Assembly (NCBI GenBank): GCA_903917425.1
Contig: CAIXAQ010000766.1
Coordinates: 1 to 9,371, forward strand
Reading direction: 5' to 3'
DNA: 9,371 nucleotides
DNA from: an uncultured Bacteroidales bacterium
GTDB taxonomy: Bacteria > Bacteroidota > Bacteroidia > Bacteroidales > UBA4417
Shown here: piece after piece, positions 1 through 6,160 of the stretch
Layout: every line of letters begins with the position of its first letter
Numbering within the stretch: the first letter of the stretch is position 1
Notes under the pieces: model-generated
Told to the model about the DNA's origin: nothing
The model's input: only the letters and a program-made list of their open reading frames with translations
Database searches by the model: none
Position numbers and translations under genes: made by a program

Positions 1-63
1 ATATCCTACTTACCTTACGGGATAGATACCAGGATTCCGGCAGAATGGAAATCCGAATTGTAA
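1..63 (+). CDS. C-terminal end of an unidentified protein (5' part outside window)
   Basis: Reading from base 1, twenty sense codons end in TAA at 61-63, giving a tail that includes LPYGIDTRIPAEWKSEL. The composition (Pro, Gly, Trp and charged residues, ending just before a promoter-like element) looks like the end of a real protein, but 20 residues cannot be assigned to a family and I do not recognise it. It lies on the same strand as nusB, 72 bases upstream of its start. The intervening -7-like element suggests nusB has its own promoter. An imperfect inverted repeat around 32-54 (ggattcc and ggaaatcc) is not followed by a T-tract, so no terminator is called. Confidence 0.45.
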   Translation: MSYLPYGIDTRIPAEWKSEL

Positions 64-94
64 AAATTTCCGGTTCCGGTTTCACCAAATTCCG

Positions 95-102
95 TACTTT
101 TG
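95..102 (+). promoter_or_regulatory. Putative Bacteroidota -7 promoter element for nusB
   Basis: TACTTTTG is an exact match to the Bacteroidota primary sigma -7 consensus TAnnTTTG, and it lies 33 bases before the nusB ATG. The expected -33 TTG is not clean: TTC at 74-76, 18 bases upstream, is the best candidate. The same 12-base word, TACTTTTGCACT, occurs again before the DUF1573 gene, which supports the call. Confidence 0.55.
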
Positions 103-135
103 CACTCCAAATAATTAAAGGTTCATTTACATTTT

Positions 136-1098
136 ATGCTAAGCAGAAGGTTTCTCCGGATAAAAGTAATGCAGGCAATTTACGCTTTTCAACAGGAAGG
201 TCCTGAAAGCATCAACGCCGGCGAAAAACAACTGATAGTCAGTCTCGATAAACTCTACGAACTTTATATCTACCAGCTTTCTCTCATCATAGAGTTGTCG
301 GATTTCGCCCGCAGACGAATTGAGGAAAACCGGCTGAAACAACTTCCCACTCCTGAAGACCTGAACCCCAGCCTTCGCTTTATTCAAAACCGGTTTATCC
401 AGCAGCTCGAAAATAACCGGGATTATCTGAAGCGTTATACCGCCTACAAAATAAATTGGGTGGATGAAGAAGAAATGATCCGGAAATTTTACAACCTGAT
501 GCGTGAGGATGAAGGCTACATCTCGTACATGAAAAAACCGGAAGTTACCTATGCCGATGATAAACAGGTAGTTGAAATGGTTGTTCTCCGCTTGTTTTCC
601 GAATCGGATCACCTGAGAAGCTACTTTGACGAGAGAAGCATTTACTGGACCGAAGATTTTGACACAGCCATCATGATGGTTGATAAAACCATTAAAGGGT
701 ATAAAGTCAGTTCCGACGAATTTACAAGTCTGCCAACCTTGCTGAAAGATGAAAATCAGAGTGAAGGAAGTGAGGATATGCAGTTCGTCAGGCACCTTTA
801 CCGTAGAACCCTTATAAACAGCGACGAATTCAACAAGGTGATCAGCGAACGTGCTTCGAACTGGGATTTGGAACGCATCGCCGTTATGGATACCATACTG
901 TTGAAAATGGCTATTAATGAGCTGATTGAATTCCCTTCCATACCTATTAAAGTTACTCTCAACGAGTATATTGAACTTTCGAAAGAATACAGTTCGCCTA
1001 AGAGTAAGATCTTCATTAATGGTGTTCTCGATAAACTGATTACCGAATACAAGGAGCAGGGAATAATTAAGAAATCGGGAAGAGGACTTATGGAATAG
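136..1098 (+). CDS. nusB: Transcription antitermination factor NusB, long Bacteroidota form
   Basis: NusB is an all-helical RNA-binding protein. With NusE (ribosomal protein S10) it binds boxA RNA and supports antitermination, mainly of rRNA operons. Two parts of this 320-residue protein match the family. The N-terminus, starting MLSRRFLRIKVMQAIYAF, resembles the first NusB helix with its Arg-rich start. Residues about 225-305 hold the C-terminal helices, including NWDLERIAVMD (242-252), an INELIEFP segment and the conserved SPKSKIFINGVLDK (287-300). About 190 residues rich in charged and aromatic side chains lie between them; E. coli NusB has only about 139 residues in all. Long NusB proteins are usual in Bacteroidota, so this is a lineage trait, not a fusion artefact. 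The start at 136 is the first ATG, and no upstream in-frame start is needed. The leader is A/T-rich without a Shine-Dalgarno sequence. The stop is followed within 12 bases by a heptamer array. Confidence 0.95.
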   Translation: MLSRRFLRIKVMQAIYAFQQEGPESINAGEKQLIVSLDKLYELYIYQLSLIIELSDFARRRIEENRLKQLPTPEDLNPSLRFIQNRFIQQLENNRDYLKRYTAYKINWVDEEEMIRKFYNLMREDEGYISYMKKPEVTYADDKQVVEMVVLRLFSESDHLRSYFDERSIYWTEDFDTAIMMVDKTIKGYKVSSDEFTSLPTLLKDENQSEGSEDMQFVRHLYRRTLINSDEFNKVISERASNWDLERIAVMDTILLKMAINELIEFPSIPIKVTLNEYIELSKEYSSPKSKIFINGVLDKLITEYKEQGIIKKSGRGLME

Positions 1099-1107
1099 GG
1101 GTTTTTC

Positions 1108-1152
<45 letters not shown>

Positions 1153-1183
1153 AGTTCTGAAAAATTAAATTTACTATAAATCA

Positions 1184-1246
1184 ACCATTTACGATTAACG
1201 ATTAACCATTTCCGATTAACCATTTAAGATTAACGATTAACCATTT
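1184..1246 (-). repeat. Degenerate tandem heptamer array before the GNAT gene (ACGATTA/ACCATTT type)
   Basis: Nine contiguous 7-base units without a phase break. On the + strand they are ACCATTT, ACGATTA, ACGATTA, ACCATTT, CCGATTA, ACCATTT, AAGATTA, ACGATTA and ACCATTT. The exact word CGATTAACCATTT occurs at 1199-1211, 1213-1225 and 1234-1246. On the minus strand the units read GGTTAAT, CGGAAAT and the like, which resemble the GGAAAAT units at 1111-1152, so the two arrays face each other. The array ends 20 bases before the acetyltransferase start. No gene is supported between 1099 and 1266. Confidence 0.9.
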
Positions 1247-1266
1247 TCGCCCAACCCTCACCAGCA

Positions 1267-1704
1267 ATGGAATCCAATTTCATTATCCGCGAATACATTG
1301 ACAGCGACTTTGCGGAAATAATGCCGTTATGGGAAAAACTTGGCCTGGGAAATGCACAGCGCGGTGACACTGCCGACATTATCCGCCAAACGATACAAAT
1401 GGGTGGGCAACTTTTAGTAATGCTCGAAACTGTTTCGAATACCATAATCGGCACATCATGGCTGACGGTCGACGGCAGGCGGACGTATCTTCACCATTTC
1501 GGTATTCATGCAGGTTTTCAGGGAAATGGACTTGCAAATATGCTTCTTGAGGCTTCATTAAAATTGGCAAAATCGTATGGAATGCAGATAAAACTCGAGG
1601 TACACAAGGACAATTATATTGCACTCGGATTATATAAAAAAGCCGGGTTTACCTATCTGGGTGATTACCAGGTACACATTATCCGTGATATTTCAATTAT
1701 TTAG
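1267..1704 (+). CDS. GNAT-family N-acetyltransferase
   Basis: A 145-residue single-domain GNAT enzyme, predicted to move an acetyl group from acetyl-CoA to an amine; the substrate cannot be read from the sequence. The core motif A is clear. Strand beta4 ends at HHFGIHAGF, followed by the pyrophosphate-binding loop QGNGLA (85-90; Q/RxxGxG/A pattern) and the helix NMLLEASLKLAKSYG. Motif B follows: LEVHKDN (110-116), then the NYIALGLYKKAGF segment with Asn116 and Tyr123, the usual general-acid position. The N-terminal IIREYIDSDFAEIMPLWEKLG matches the first strand and helices. The length is normal for a complete GNAT. The ATG at 1267 is the natural start, because upstream sequence is repeat array. 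Its place between nusB and the DUF1573/yajC genes is not one I recognise as standard, so it may be an insertion into the cluster. A promoter candidate for the next gene lies 23 bases after its stop. Confidence 0.88.
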   Translation: MESNFIIREYIDSDFAEIMPLWEKLGLGNAQRGDTADIIRQTIQMGGQLLVMLETVSNTIIGTSWLTVDGRRTYLHHFGIHAGFQGNGLANMLLEASLKLAKSYGMQIKLEVHKDNYIALGLYKKAGFTYLGDYQVHIIRDISII

Positions 1705-1726
1705 TCGCCGCAAAGCTGCTTATTGT

Positions 1727-1734
1727 TACTTTTG
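1727..1734 (+). promoter_or_regulatory. Putative -7 promoter element for the DUF1573/yajC genes
   Basis: TACTTTTG is an exact TAnnTTTG match, 23 bases before the DUF1573 start codon. It sits in the same word (TACTTTTGCACT) as the element before nusB. No good -33 TTG is present; TCG at 1705-1707, 19 bases upstream, is the nearest. If active, it would start a transcript covering DUF1573, yajC, the YbbR-like gene and coaE. Confidence 0.5.
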
Positions 1735-1757
1735 CACTCTTAAAATTTATTCACCCA

Positions 1758-2228
1758 ATGAAAAAAAATGTTGTTGCTTTGCTATTTTCCGTTATTGTTT
1801 CAGTGTTTGTGATTTCGTGCAAACAAAACAGCAACAGCAATGATTTACCTGCGGGAGTTGTTGAAAACCCCAATTCAGCTGATGGATCTGCAACCAAGGA
1901 TGCCTTACCCGAGATAACTTTCGAAAAGGATTTTCACGATTTTGGCAAGCTAATATCGGGCGAAAAGGTTACATATTCATTCAAATTCAAAAATACCGGA
2001 AAATCCTTACTTGTTATTTCTAATGTAAGTACTTCCTGCGGCTGCACGGTTTCATCTTTTCCAAAACAGCCTATAAAACCAGGCGAAGGAGCTACCATCG
2101 ATGTGAGTTTCGATAGCGAAGGGCGTCATGGATTACAAACAAAATCGATTTCCGTTTTCACCAATACCCAACCACCGACCACTACACTGCGAATTCAGTC
2201 TTTTATAACTGAAGCCGAAGATATCTAA
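1758..2228 (+). CDS. DUF1573-domain lipoprotein
   Basis: A 156-residue predicted lipoprotein. Residues 1-20 form a signal peptide (Lys2-Lys3, then a hydrophobic run), ending in the lipobox VISC with Cys21 as the lipidated residue. A low-complexity Asn/Ser/Asp linker (22-50) follows, then a DUF1573 domain (about 52-150). The domain shows the family pattern: a HDFGKLISGE strand, the FKFKNTGKSLLVIS strand, the TSCGCT motif with Cys94 and Cys96, and PIKPGEGATIDVSFDS. DUF1573 is an immunoglobulin-like fold common in Bacteroidota envelope proteins; its molecular role is not established. No clear acidic surface-export signal follows Cys21, so the protein may stay on the periplasmic side, which is an inference. 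A DUF1573 gene between nusB and yajC is, from general knowledge, a recurrent arrangement in this phylum. The gap to yajC is 50 bases. Confidence 0.9.
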   Translation: MKKNVVALLFSVIVSVFVISCKQNSNSNDLPAGVVENPNSADGSATKDALPEITFEKDFHDFGKLISGEKVTYSFKFKNTGKSLLVISNVSTSCGCTVSSFPKQPIKPGEGATIDVSFDSEGRHGLQTKSISVFTNTQPPTTTLRIQSFITEAEDI

Positions 2229-2278
2229 AAATAAATAGCCCAAATAATTAATAATCAATTACATAAACCAAATTTAAA

Positions 2279-2620
2279 ATGAATTTACTTAACATTTTAC
2301 TTATGACTCCTCCCCAGGGACAAGGTGCAGGCGGCGGCGGAATGGCCAGTTCACTTATTTTCCTGGTGCTTATCTTTGTTGTTTTTTACTTCTTCTTTAT
2401 TCGTCCGCAGGTAAAAAGGCAAAAAGACCAGAAAAAATTCAGGGAAGGTCTCTCCAAAGGACAGAAAATTATCACCATTGGTGGTATTCACGGAAAAATC
2501 GTGGAGATGCAGGAAACCACCTGTACCATCGAAGTTGAAGGCGGTGTTAAACTCAAGCTCGAAAAATCAGCCATTGCAGCCGATACACAGGATCAGCTTA
2601 CCGGAGAACCCGCTAAATAA
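2279..2620 (+). CDS. yajC: Preprotein translocase subunit YajC
   Basis: YajC is a small inner-membrane protein associated with SecDF and the Sec translocon; it is auxiliary, not essential, for protein export. This 113-residue protein has the usual layout. A short N-terminus with a Gly-rich stretch is followed by one transmembrane helix (about 23-41, very rich in Phe, Val and Leu). Then comes the hallmark FFIRPQVKRQKDQKKF junction and a cytosolic domain with GLSKGQKIITIGGIHGKI. The segment TCTIEVEGGVKLKLEKSAI completes the fold. The length is typical. The ATG at 2279 is preceded by an A/T-rich leader without a Shine-Dalgarno sequence, as usual for the phylum. No secD or secF is nearby. Confidence 0.95.
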   Translation: MNLLNILLMTPPQGQGAGGGGMASSLIFLVLIFVVFYFFFIRPQVKRQKDQKKFREGLSKGQKIITIGGIHGKIVEMQETTCTIEVEGGVKLKLEKSAIAADTQDQLTGEPAK

Positions 2621-2687
2621 GCCCCTGTCTTTACTTTTTTTTGCATCTGTAAGGCCACAGAGGGAATACAGCGACGTGGTCAATATG

Positions 2688-2719
2688 GAAATCAGGCAGG
2701 ATGACCTTTACCTGATTTC
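2688..2719 (+). other. Stable hairpin between yajC and the YbbR-like gene
   Basis: A perfect 9-bp stem pairs GAAATCAGG (2688-2696) with CCTGATTTC (2711-2719). Inside the 14-base loop, AGG can pair with CCT around ATGA. The following tract (TTTACT) is weak, so this could be an attenuating terminator, an mRNA-stability hairpin or a processing site. It begins 52 bases before the next start codon. A smaller 5-bp hairpin (2646-2661) lies just upstream. Confidence 0.55.
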
Positions 2720-2739
2720 TTTACTAAAATTCAAATATT

Positions 2740-3744
2740 ATGGCCATTCAGAGCCAGAATGAACCCTTTACGAAGCCAAACGAAACAGGCCGGAAAGAAA
2801 ATCGATCTCATCCAAGATTGATAGTCTTTCTGGTCTGTCTTGCAATCAGCATCCTCATGTGGCTTTTTATTGAACTTATGAAGGATTATAAGGACGAAAT
2901 CAAATACAATATTACATTCCTGAATGTCCCCAAAGACTTGATATTGACCAATACAGAGGATAGTGTGATCAGTATCGAAATGAACGCCCAGGGTTTTGAA
3001 TTGCTTGCCGCCAAATATGCCAAAAGACAGCCTACCCTCACAATTGATCTTTCGACATTAAAAATCAGACCAACAGAACAGGGATACATCGCTTTCCTTC
3101 CATCTGCTAAGGTTATGGACCAATTAGGTTCGCAAATCCGTTTCAAGACGGAAATAATTAACATAAAACCCGATACCCTTTTCTTCCGGTTTTCCGAAAT
3201 TTTCCGCAAACAGGTTCCGGTAAAACTTGATTTGACATACACATTAAGTGATCAATATGATGTTACCGATAGTGTTTCTTTCAGACCTCAGTATGTGACG
3301 GTTTCGAGCATAAAGAATATCATTGATACACTTTCATTTGTAAGAACTCAAAAACTAAGGCTGAACCAGCTGGATAGCAGCGTATTTACCAAAGTGGCTT
3401 TATTTAAAGGGCCACAGGCCAGCCTGTTAAAATATTCGACCGATTCGGTTACTGTTTTAATGAAAGTCGAGCAGGTTACCGAAGCGGGATATACAGTTCC
3501 GGTTTCCATATCGGGAAATGGTGAAATGGTGAAGATATTCCCGGATAAAGTGGAAATAGTCTGCCGCGTTCCATTATCTGCTTATCCCCATATCGAAGCA
3601 TCTGATTTTGCCGCACAGGTTGAATTCCTGCCTGCTCTTATCAAAGAGAAGAAACTCCATGTAAACCTGATAAGTGTCCCCGAAAAGGTCAGAGTTTTAA
3701 AAATCATTCCTTCAGAAGTTGAATATATTATTATTTCGAAATGA
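2740..3744 (+). CDS. YbbR-like (CdaR-type) single-pass membrane protein
   Basis: A 334-residue protein with a short polar, basic N-terminus (1-26), one transmembrane helix (about 27-47, RLIVFLVCLAISILMWLFI) and a long extracytoplasmic region. That region contains repeated beta-rich segments of about 80-90 residues. Examples are IKYNITFLNVPKDLIL near the membrane, VPVKLDLTYTLSDQYDVT further on and YTVPVSISGNGEMVKIFPDKVEI near the C-terminus. Short strands, a V-P-V start and a D-x-V-x-V end fit YbbR domains. In Firmicutes the YbbR protein CdaR regulates the diadenylate cyclase CdaA, but no cdaA is next to this gene, so a cyclic-di-AMP role is not supported here. The stop overlaps the coaE start in ATGA, which implies coupled translation. 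The position yajC-YbbR-coaE is consistent with the usual Bacteroidota order. The family call is good; the function is unknown. Confidence 0.8.
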   Translation: MAIQSQNEPFTKPNETGRKENRSHPRLIVFLVCLAISILMWLFIELMKDYKDEIKYNITFLNVPKDLILTNTEDSVISIEMNAQGFELLAAKYAKRQPTLTIDLSTLKIRPTEQGYIAFLPSAKVMDQLGSQIRFKTEIINIKPDTLFFRFSEIFRKQVPVKLDLTYTLSDQYDVTDSVSFRPQYVTVSSIKNIIDTLSFVRTQKLRLNQLDSSVFTKVALFKGPQASLLKYSTDSVTVLMKVEQVTEAGYTVPVSISGNGEMVKIFPDKVEIVCRVPLSAYPHIEASDFAAQVEFLPALIKEKKLHVNLISVPEKVRVLKIIPSEVEYIIISK

Positions 3745-4325
3745 AACGTATCGGGCTTACCGGTAACATCGGGACAGGGAAGTCGACTGTCGGGCGTATT
3801 TTCGGGATTTTAGGCGTTCCGGTCTATCATGCTGATAAACAGGCACGTATTATACTTGCATCCGAAAATAGTAAAAAGCAGCTTACTTTATTATTCGGAG
3901 AAAAAATTCTCGACACACGCAATGAAGTTGACCGTAAAGTACTGGCATCCATAGTTTTCCACGATAAAGATAAACTCTCTGCATTAAACAACCTGATTCA
4001 TCCCCTGGTTGAAGATGATTTTTTGGCATGGTGCGTTTTACACAAGGAAAAAGATTATATTATTCATGAAGCAGCCATACTGTTCGAGAGTGGTTTTAAC
4101 CGACTGTTCGATGCGGTCGTGCTGGTCATTGCTCCTGATGAGCTTTGTGTAAAGCGGGTCATGTCGCGGGATTCAATGAACATAGATCTGGTACTCGACC
4201 GGATGAAAAACCAATGGACACAGGAACGAAAGCAGAAACTTGCTGACTACCTGGTGATTAATGACGAAATAAATATGATAATCCCGCAGGTATTAGCCCT
4301 TCATGAAAAAATAATAAATGGCTGA
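3741..4325 (+). CDS. coaE: Dephospho-CoA kinase
   Basis: CoaE catalyses the last step of coenzyme A synthesis, ATP-dependent phosphorylation of the ribose 3'-hydroxyl of dephospho-CoA, in the cytosol. This 194-residue protein is of normal length and starts with the P-loop GNIGTGKS (8-15); many CoaE proteins have a GGIGSGKS-type loop, so the second residue is a mild variant. It continues with VYHADKQAR (28-36), where Asp32 is the expected catalytic residue. LIHPLV (85-90), IIHEAAILFESGF and the LID-region RVMSRD segment follow. The C-terminal RMKNQW...ADYLVINDE portion is also typical. The start ATG at 3741 overlaps the preceding stop by four bases. No gene follows on this strand, so it probably ends the transcript. 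Confidence 0.95.
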   Translation: MKRIGLTGNIGTGKSTVGRIFGILGVPVYHADKQARIILASENSKKQLTLLFGEKILDTRNEVDRKVLASIVFHDKDKLSALNNLIHPLVEDDFLAWCVLHKEKDYIIHEAAILFESGFNRLFDAVVLVIAPDELCVKRVMSRDSMNIDLVLDRMKNQWTQERKQKLADYLVINDEINMIIPQVLALHEKIING

Positions 4326-4373
4326 CCATTTTGTATTTTTGGCTCTACGGTATATTTAATGGGTCAGGTAATT

Positions 4374-4401
4374 GTCGGAAGTCAGAAGACGGTAGTCGGA
4401 A
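4374..4401 (+). repeat. Heptamer array after coaE (GTCGGAA type)
   Basis: Four contiguous 7-base units: GTCGGAA, GTCAGAA, GACGGTA, GTCGGAA. The array is purine-rich in the sense of coaE, whose stop is 48 bases upstream. The 13-base word GAAGTCAGAAGAC (4378-4390) recurs exactly, inverted, at 4506-4518. Confidence 0.8.
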
Positions 4402-4499
4402 GCAATCCTACAGAACATTTACTCCATCATAATCAGCAGATTGAATGACCATTACCTTTATTCAGCTGGTTTTAGATTGGAAGAAAGCAATAGCATGAC

Positions 4500-4520
4500 A
4501 CTTCGGTCTTCTGACTTCGG
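4500..4520 (-). repeat. Heptamer array after the reductase gene, inverted partner of 4374-4401
   Basis: On the + strand the units are ACTTCGG, TCTTCTG and ACTTCGG. Read on the minus strand they are purine-rich and lie 52 bases past the stop of the minus-strand reductase gene. A 13-base exact inverted match links this array to 4378-4390, with a 115-base loop between. Confidence 0.75.
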
Positions 4521-4572
4521 CCTACAGGCCTCTAAAAGCCAAATTTCGTTCAATTGGTGTTAGAATCATCTT

Positions 4573-5220
4573 TCACGAAACAATACTGAAATTAAACATA
4601 GGGGTTCCCATAATACCCATGAGCCTGACCCAAACGGGTAAAAGTTGCTCGGTTCCCCTGGCAGCCGAAATATCACCCAGATCAATAATCTTTTCCCATC
4701 CGAAGGAATGCAGTAACGAATCGACTTCTGCTTTGGCTGCCGAATCGTTTCCGCAAATGAAAATATTTCCGGCATCTTTTAGCAGACCCGGGTTCACCAT
4801 CAGTTGACAATTCAAAGTATTTAATGCTTTAACCACTTTAACATCAGCGAATTGCCGTTGAATCACTTCGCCCAGCGAATCGGTATTGCATATAGTTAAT
4901 GAAGGAGGCATCCCTTTCGAAAAATCGAGCGGATTCGCCACATCAACCAGTATTTTTCCCTGCAGGTTTTCACGCCCTGCTAACTGCAATGCCTCCAGCG
5001 AAACTTTCCCCGAAGTGCAATTGAAGATCAGTTCACCAAAAGCCGCAGCATCGGCAAAAGTACCCTGTGAAGCCAATTCACCATTTTTCTCAGCCCAGGC
5101 TAAGGCTTTTTCGTTATCCGGGGTGCGTGAGCCCATCATAACTTTGTGACCTAGAGAAACCAATTTCGAACCGATGGCATCACCTACCATTCCGGTTCCC
5201 AGTATTGCTATATTTTTCAT
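4573..5220 (-). CDS. NADPH-binding reductase of the F420-dependent NADP oxidoreductase family
   Basis: A 215-residue Rossmann-fold protein. Its N-terminus, MKNIAILGTGMVGDAIG, carries the dinucleotide motif GxGxxGxxxG at Gly8, Gly10, Gly13 and Gly17. The second strand ends in GSRT (30-33), the Ser/Arg pattern that favours NADP(H) by holding its 2'-phosphate. Further family features are the LIFNCTSG segment, ILVDVANPLDF with its NPLD turn, and the VVKALNTLNCQLMVNP stretch. The family is named for archaeal and actinobacterial F420H2:NADP+ oxidoreductase. Bacteroidota are not known to make F420, so the partner here is probably another hydride acceptor or small carbonyl substrate. I chose the start at 5220 over the upstream ATG at 5250, because it fits the family N-terminus and is preceded by an A-rich leader. 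The extra residues (MLISPKKKKE) look like translated leader. The gene converges with coaE and diverges from the gene at 5449. Confidence 0.85.
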   Translation of the reverse strand: MKNIAILGTGMVGDAIGSKLVSLGHKVMMGSRTPDNEKALAWAEKNGELASQGTFADAAAFGELIFNCTSGKVSLEALQLAGRENLQGKILVDVANPLDFSKGMPPSLTICNTDSLGEVIQRQFADVKVVKALNTLNCQLMVNPGLLKDAGNIFICGNDSAAKAEVDSLLHSFGWEKIIDLGDISAARGTEQLLPVWVRLMGIMGTPMFNFSIVS

Positions 5221-5411
5221 TTCTTTTTTCTTTTTAGGTGATATTAACAACCACCGGAAATAAAAGTTTAACGATTCGAAAAAACATTTCCCTTCTTTTT
5301 CTCTGACCTGAACCTAAGTTTCAGAAAAATAAATGAAAGTTGAGCTAGATTATAAAAGTTGAAACCTGCGTATTACAGAAATCGGAAACCAGTATGTTAT
5401 CAAAATATTTC

Positions 5412-5419
5412 TATTTTTG
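5412..5419 (+). promoter_or_regulatory. Putative -7 promoter element for the 5449-5988 gene
   Basis: TATTTTTG matches TAnnTTTG exactly, 29 bases before the ATG at 5449, which is a normal leader length. No convincing -33 TTG is present. The divergent spacer 5221-5448 also has an 8-base direct repeat, AAAGTTGA at 5336-5343 and 5355-5362. I see no matching -7 element for the minus-strand reductase gene in this spacer. Confidence 0.5.
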
Positions 5420-5448
5420 TGCAAATTTTAAATTAAACAATTACAATT

Positions 5449-5988
5449 ATGTCCGAAATGATATTAGGTGTTGGTTCCCGTGTGAAGCATCCGCAATTTG
5501 GTAAAGGCGTTCTGGTTCAGATTCGCTCCGACGCTTACGAGATTGGGTTTATCGAGTATGGAGTACGACAAATTATGCGCGATTATGAAGGGCTGGAAAT
5601 CATAGAAGCATTAGAAACGCCTTCCGATCTGGCAACTTATGAAAAAATTGAAAAGAGTCTCATAAGGGTATTGCGGCGTTTCAGCGATGTGCAGGAAACG
5701 GTGCCAATCGGACAGAAATGGACCGGAGGTAAAATGATCCTATACCCGGGTGATAAAACTCTGAAAGAAAAAGAGGTTCCTATTGAAACTTTTTTTCACA
5801 AAATTGTGATGGTTCGCGACCGGGTCCGCGTGATGGAGCAGCGAATTAACGCAAGTAACCTTACCGATGAGGAAAAGGTTGATCTTGAGCAGTACATAAC
5901 GCGCATATATGGCAGTCTCACCACTTTTAATGTATTGTTTAAAAATAAAGACGACCAGTTTACCGGGGATAAGAGCGGGAAGGATTGA
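5449..5988 (+). CDS. Uncharacterised protein with SH3/Tudor-like N-terminal domain
   Basis: A 179-residue soluble protein, with no signal peptide or membrane segment. Residues about 5-55 form a small beta-barrel-like unit: VGSRVKHPQFGKGVLVQI, then YEIGFIEYGVRQIM. The G-x-R-V-x-H-x-x-F-G-x-G pattern resembles the Tudor/SH3-like module at the C-terminus of UvrD/PcrA helicases, which contacts RNA polymerase in those proteins. A first helical segment (about 57-80, LATYEKIEKSLIRVLRRFSD) follows. A middle part (88-115) contains QKWTGGKMILYPGDKTLKEKEVP, and a second helical stretch (about 115-160) has charged heptad-like spacing. The C-terminus is polar. I do not recognise a named family for the whole protein. 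The fold similarity suggests a nucleic-acid- or RNA-polymerase-linked role, but that is inference only. It has its own promoter candidate and ends at the bidirectional terminator at 6024-6053. Confidence 0.8.
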   Translation: MSEMILGVGSRVKHPQFGKGVLVQIRSDAYEIGFIEYGVRQIMRDYEGLEIIEALETPSDLATYEKIEKSLIRVLRRFSDVQETVPIGQKWTGGKMILYPGDKTLKEKEVPIETFFHKIVMVRDRVRVMEQRINASNLTDEEKVDLEQYITRIYGSLTTFNVLFKNKDDQFTGDKSGKD

Positions 5989-6023
5989 GGAGATTGAAAC
6001 AGAGAACTCTATTCAAATAAACG

Positions 6024-6053
6024 AAAAAAGGCTGCCCAAGAGCAGCCTTTTTT
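6024..6053. terminator. Bidirectional intrinsic terminator between 5449-5988 gene and tRNA-Leu
   Basis: A perfect GC-rich stem GGCTGC/GCAGCC (6030-6035 with 6042-6047) closes a 6-base loop, with A6 (6024-6029) before and T6 (6048-6053) after. The A- and T-tracts make it work on either strand. It begins 35 bases past the stop of the + strand gene and is 7 bases beyond the 3' end of the minus-strand tRNA. Confidence 0.92.
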
Positions 6054-6060
6054 ATTGTAG

Positions 6061-6142
6061 TGCGGATGAAGGGACTCGAACCCATACGTCTCTCGACACC
6101 AGATCCTAAGTCTGGCGCGGCTACCAATTACGCCACATCCGC
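6061..6142 (-). tRNA. tRNA-Leu, anticodon UAG
   Basis: An 82-base tRNA. The 7-bp acceptor stem is perfect, GCGGATG at the 5' end pairing with CATCCGC, and the discriminator is A, as expected for leucine. The anticodon stem CCAGA/TCTGG encloses CTTAGGA, giving anticodon UAG (codon CUA, with wobble to CUN). The T loop is TTCGAGT. A long variable arm with a small GTC/GAC stem around GAGA marks a class II tRNA, consistent with leucine. The T stem has one apparent T-T mismatch. The 3' CCA is not encoded. The gene has its own promoter (6161-6190) and a terminator (6024-6053), so it is probably a monocistronic tRNA unit. Confidence 0.96.
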
Positions 6143-6160
6143 CTTGCAAAATCTGAGGCA

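Larger units (their letters stand above)
4326..4572. other. Gene-free spacer between coaE and the convergent reductase gene
   Basis: This 247-base gap holds two short heptamer arrays in opposite orientation (annotated separately) and a chance TAnnTTTG match at 4334-4341. A 4-bp GGCC/GGCC hairpin lies near 4519-4530. The longest + strand frame I see is 29 codons (4359-4448), with no recognisable content. No convincing intrinsic terminator is visible, although two convergent genes end on either side. Confidence 0.7.

Noticed and set aside
139..795. Long open frame on the minus strand inside nusB
   Set aside because: Fully antisense to a clear NusB coding sequence and without recognisable domains; a shadow frame.
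4334..4341. TAnnTTTG match after coaE as a promoter
   Set aside because: No gene follows on the + strand; the only frame downstream is 29 codons with no features, and no -33 TTG is present.
4359..4448. 29-codon + strand frame as a small protein gene
   Set aside because: It runs through a heptamer array and lacks any recognisable signal, so chance is the simplest explanation.
5221..5250. Upstream ATG at 5250 as the start of the reductase
   Set aside because: It would add ten residues, mostly lysines, before the normal Rossmann N-terminus; the A-rich stretch is better read as the leader.
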